The translations under genes and the position numbers were made by a program. Shown here in pieces: positions 51,041 to 52,183 of a stretch of DNA of 52,183 nt (position 1 is the stretch's first letter; each line of letters begins with the position of its first letter). The notes under the pieces are model-generated. The model searched no databases. It saw nothing but the letters and a program-made list of their open reading frames with translations, and had not been told where the DNA came from. Origin of the DNA: Acidobacteriota bacterium (GTDB lineage Bacteria > Acidobacteriota > Terriglobia > Acidiferrales > UBA7541); contig QHYJ01000036.1 in NCBI GenBank assembly GCA_003223255.1, forward strand, positions 6,205-58,387. Reading direction: 5' to 3'.

Positions 51041-51453
51041 AGTATCTGGTGGACGCCAACGTTTTGAGCGAGCCGACGAAACCAACTCCTGATCCGCGGG
51101 TCGTGGATTGGCTTCGCAGACACGAACCTGACATCGCGGTCGATCCCGTGATTCTCGGGGAATTGCGCTTTGGCATTCTTCTCCTTCCCAAGGGAAAAAA
51201 GCGGATGGCGCTGGAACGTTGGTTCGATGCAGGGGTCGGGCGTCTTCGCTGCCTTCCGTGGGACGCGGACACCGGCCTGAAATGGGCGGAACTGCTGGCA
51301 CGTCTTCGCAAAACCGGGAACGCCATGCCGATCAAGGACAGCCTGATCGCAGCGACCGCGGTTGTTCACGGTCTGGCGGTCGCTACGCGAAACCGGATCG
51401 ATTTCGCGAAGTCCGGTGTGCACGTGCACGTCGTCGATCCCTTCGTTGGTTGA
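51037..51453 (+). CDS. vapC: VapC-type PIN-domain ribonuclease toxin
   Basis: The 138-residue toxin has all four acidic residues of the PIN active site: Asp6 (KYLVDANVLSE), Glu42 (ILGELRFGIL), Asp101 (MPIKDSLIAATAV) and Asp122 (TRNRIDF). VapC enzymes cut tRNA or rRNA at defined sites. It starts with GTG overlapping the vapB stop. The pair lies between two copies of the dinB 3' end, which suggests arrival by insertion. Confidence 0.92.
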   Translation: MKYLVDANVLSEPTKPTPDPRVVDWLRRHEPDIAVDPVILGELRFGILLLPKGKKRMALERWFDAGVGRLRCLPWDADTGLKWAELLARLRKTGNAMPIKDSLIAATAVVHGLAVATRNRIDFAKSGVHVHVVDPFVG

Positions 51454-51572
51454 AGCCTGTCGCGCACATTACCCCCTTTCTAGCTAAATCCTTTCCGCGG
51501 CTCCTAACATGTCGCGAAAAACTGATTCGTCAACTTACGGATGACGGGCAGCCGCAAAGCGAGCTGCTCTCG

Positions 51573-52183
51573 CTAGGTGAAAAGAGCCGACTGAGCGGGC
51601 GGATCCTCAGGGTCGCAAAAGTTGCTCAGGCCGACGCCAACCAGGCGGAAGCGCTGCTGCGGGCTAAGGCCGACACGTTCCCGCAGCGAGAGGGCGATAT
51701 TCGTCAGCTCCTCGCAAGAAGAAGGTGGAGAGCTCGGCGTATGGCTGCGAGTGAGAATCTTGAATTCGCTGGTCTTCAGCTTCAGTACAACCGTGCGCGC
51801 GATTCGCGATTCCTTGCGCGAGGCAGCCCAGGTGTGTTCCGCAAGTCTTCGGATCATCGGCTCCATCTCGGTTAGCAAGACATCCTGTTCAAAGGTATCC
51901 CCGGCGGATATGGATTGCGTTGGCCTGTCGGGGACTACTTCACTCCTGTCGATGCCACGGGCCAACTCGTAGAGACGCGCGCCATAGCGGCCGAAGCGGC
52001 CTTCGAGGGTCGGCAAATCCAGCTTTCGAAGGTCCCCCACGGTTGGTGCGTCGAAGGCCTTAGGGATTTGTTGGAAGAGGGATTCCTCGCTACGCTCGGA
52101 ATGACAGTGGAGAGTATTTCTTAGCGAGCGCTTCAGCTTTTCTTCTATGACTTTGCCTACTCCTGGGAGACGACTCACGGGCA
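51573..52183 (-). CDS. dinB: DNA polymerase IV, C-terminal part with an in-frame repeat insertion (runs off window)
   Basis: The visible 3' part encodes the thumb and little finger of the Y-family polymerase: RLPGVGKVIEEKL (helix-hairpin-helix), TVGDLRKLDLPTLEGRFGRY, GARLYELARGIDRSEV, SISAGDTFEQDVLL and PQQRFRLVGVGLSNF. Between EEKLK (52131-52145) and TVGDL (52029-52043) lie 29 residues where relatives have about five. The insert contains the peptide HSERSEES, the translation of the genome repeat, and keeps the frame. The catalytic palm lies beyond the edge. Whether the enzyme still works with this insertion is unknown. Confidence 0.85.
   Translation of the reverse strand, partial: PVSRLPGVGKVIEEKLKRSLRNTLHCHSERSEESLFQQIPKAFDAPTVGDLRKLDLPTLEGRFGRYGARLYELARGIDRSEVVPDRPTQSISAGDTFEQDVLLTEMEPMIRRLAEHTWAASRKESRIARTVVLKLKTSEFKILTRSHTPSSPPSSCEELTNIALSLRERVGLSPQQRFRLVGVGLSNFCDPEDPPAQSALFT
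52044..52130. repeat. Interspersed repeat, copy 4, inside dinB
   Basis: The 87-base insert contains GATTCCTCGCTACGCTCGGAATGACA (52081-52106 region; inverted words GATTCCTCGC and GAATGACA), the same terminal word as the intergenic copies at 38840 and 45660. It lies inside the helix-hairpin-helix of dinB and adds about 24 residues net without breaking the frame. Confidence 0.65.

Noticed and set aside
52076-52110. HSERSEES peptide as a functional protein motif
   Set aside because: It is the translation of an interspersed DNA repeat and not a protein domain.
1-52183. CRISPR array, tRNA or rRNA genes
   Set aside because: No regularly spaced repeats and no cloverleaf or conserved rRNA strings were recognised by eye; a tRNAscan or Rfam search would be needed to be sure.

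Overview
The window looks like a chromosomal segment from a GC-rich member of the Acidobacteriota. This assignment is an inference from gene content: three secreted proteins of the VWFA-related type typical of acidobacteria, two proline/glycine-rich TonB proteins with a CxYCPNPxYS motif, a TrxR-like/histidine kinase/UBP-finger cluster, an IleS-LspA-RluD block and an F-type ATPase with two b-type subunits. No rRNA, tRNA, CRISPR array, transposase or phage gene was seen.

Layout. 1-2063 (minus): start of an ATP synthase operon (atpF', atpF, atpH, atpA running off the edge) with a good sigma70-type promoter at 2193-2221. 2271-15495: an aromatic-acid catabolic cluster. On the minus strand, in transcription order, it holds a BoxR/BzdR-type regulator, boxC, boxB, an amidohydrolase, a PaaK-type aryl-CoA ligase, a TetR regulator and the three subunits of a 4-hydroxybenzoyl-CoA reductase (hcrC, hcrA, hcrB). 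boxD lies divergently on the plus strand and is broken. 15536-21862: HtrA-type protease, GH63 glycosidase, GNAT remnant, SDR and VOC proteins. 21969-25489: a receiver/glutaredoxin-like/TrxR-like fusion, a cNMP-binding histidine kinase and a UBP zinc finger. 25607-35659: TerC, secreted proteins, a penicillin-acylase-type hydrolase, a rhomboid-TPR protein and two TonB proteins. 35932-41516: ileS, lspA, a HEAT-like protein and rluD. 41527-50341: three VWA proteins, an M28 peptidase, a second amidohydrolase and several gene remnants. 50462-52183: a vapBC toxin-antitoxin module lying between a degraded duplicate of the dinB 3' end and the dinB gene itself.

How the aromatic genes may work together (inference): the ligase makes a CoA thioester of a benzoate. 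The reductase removes the para-hydroxyl of 4-hydroxybenzoyl-CoA to give benzoyl-CoA. BoxB epoxidises the ring, BoxC opens it, and BoxD oxidises the aldehyde. This would join an enzyme known from anaerobes to an oxygen-dependent ring-cleavage route. BoxA, the expected reductase partner of BoxB, is not in the window.

Two themes deserve attention. First, at least four genes carry short internal losses of about 40-60 nt or more (boxD, boxR, a tonB, an alpha/beta hydrolase), and others carry single frameshifts; this is either real decay or an assembly artefact. Second, a family of hairpin repeats recurs between genes, and one copy sits in frame inside dinB.
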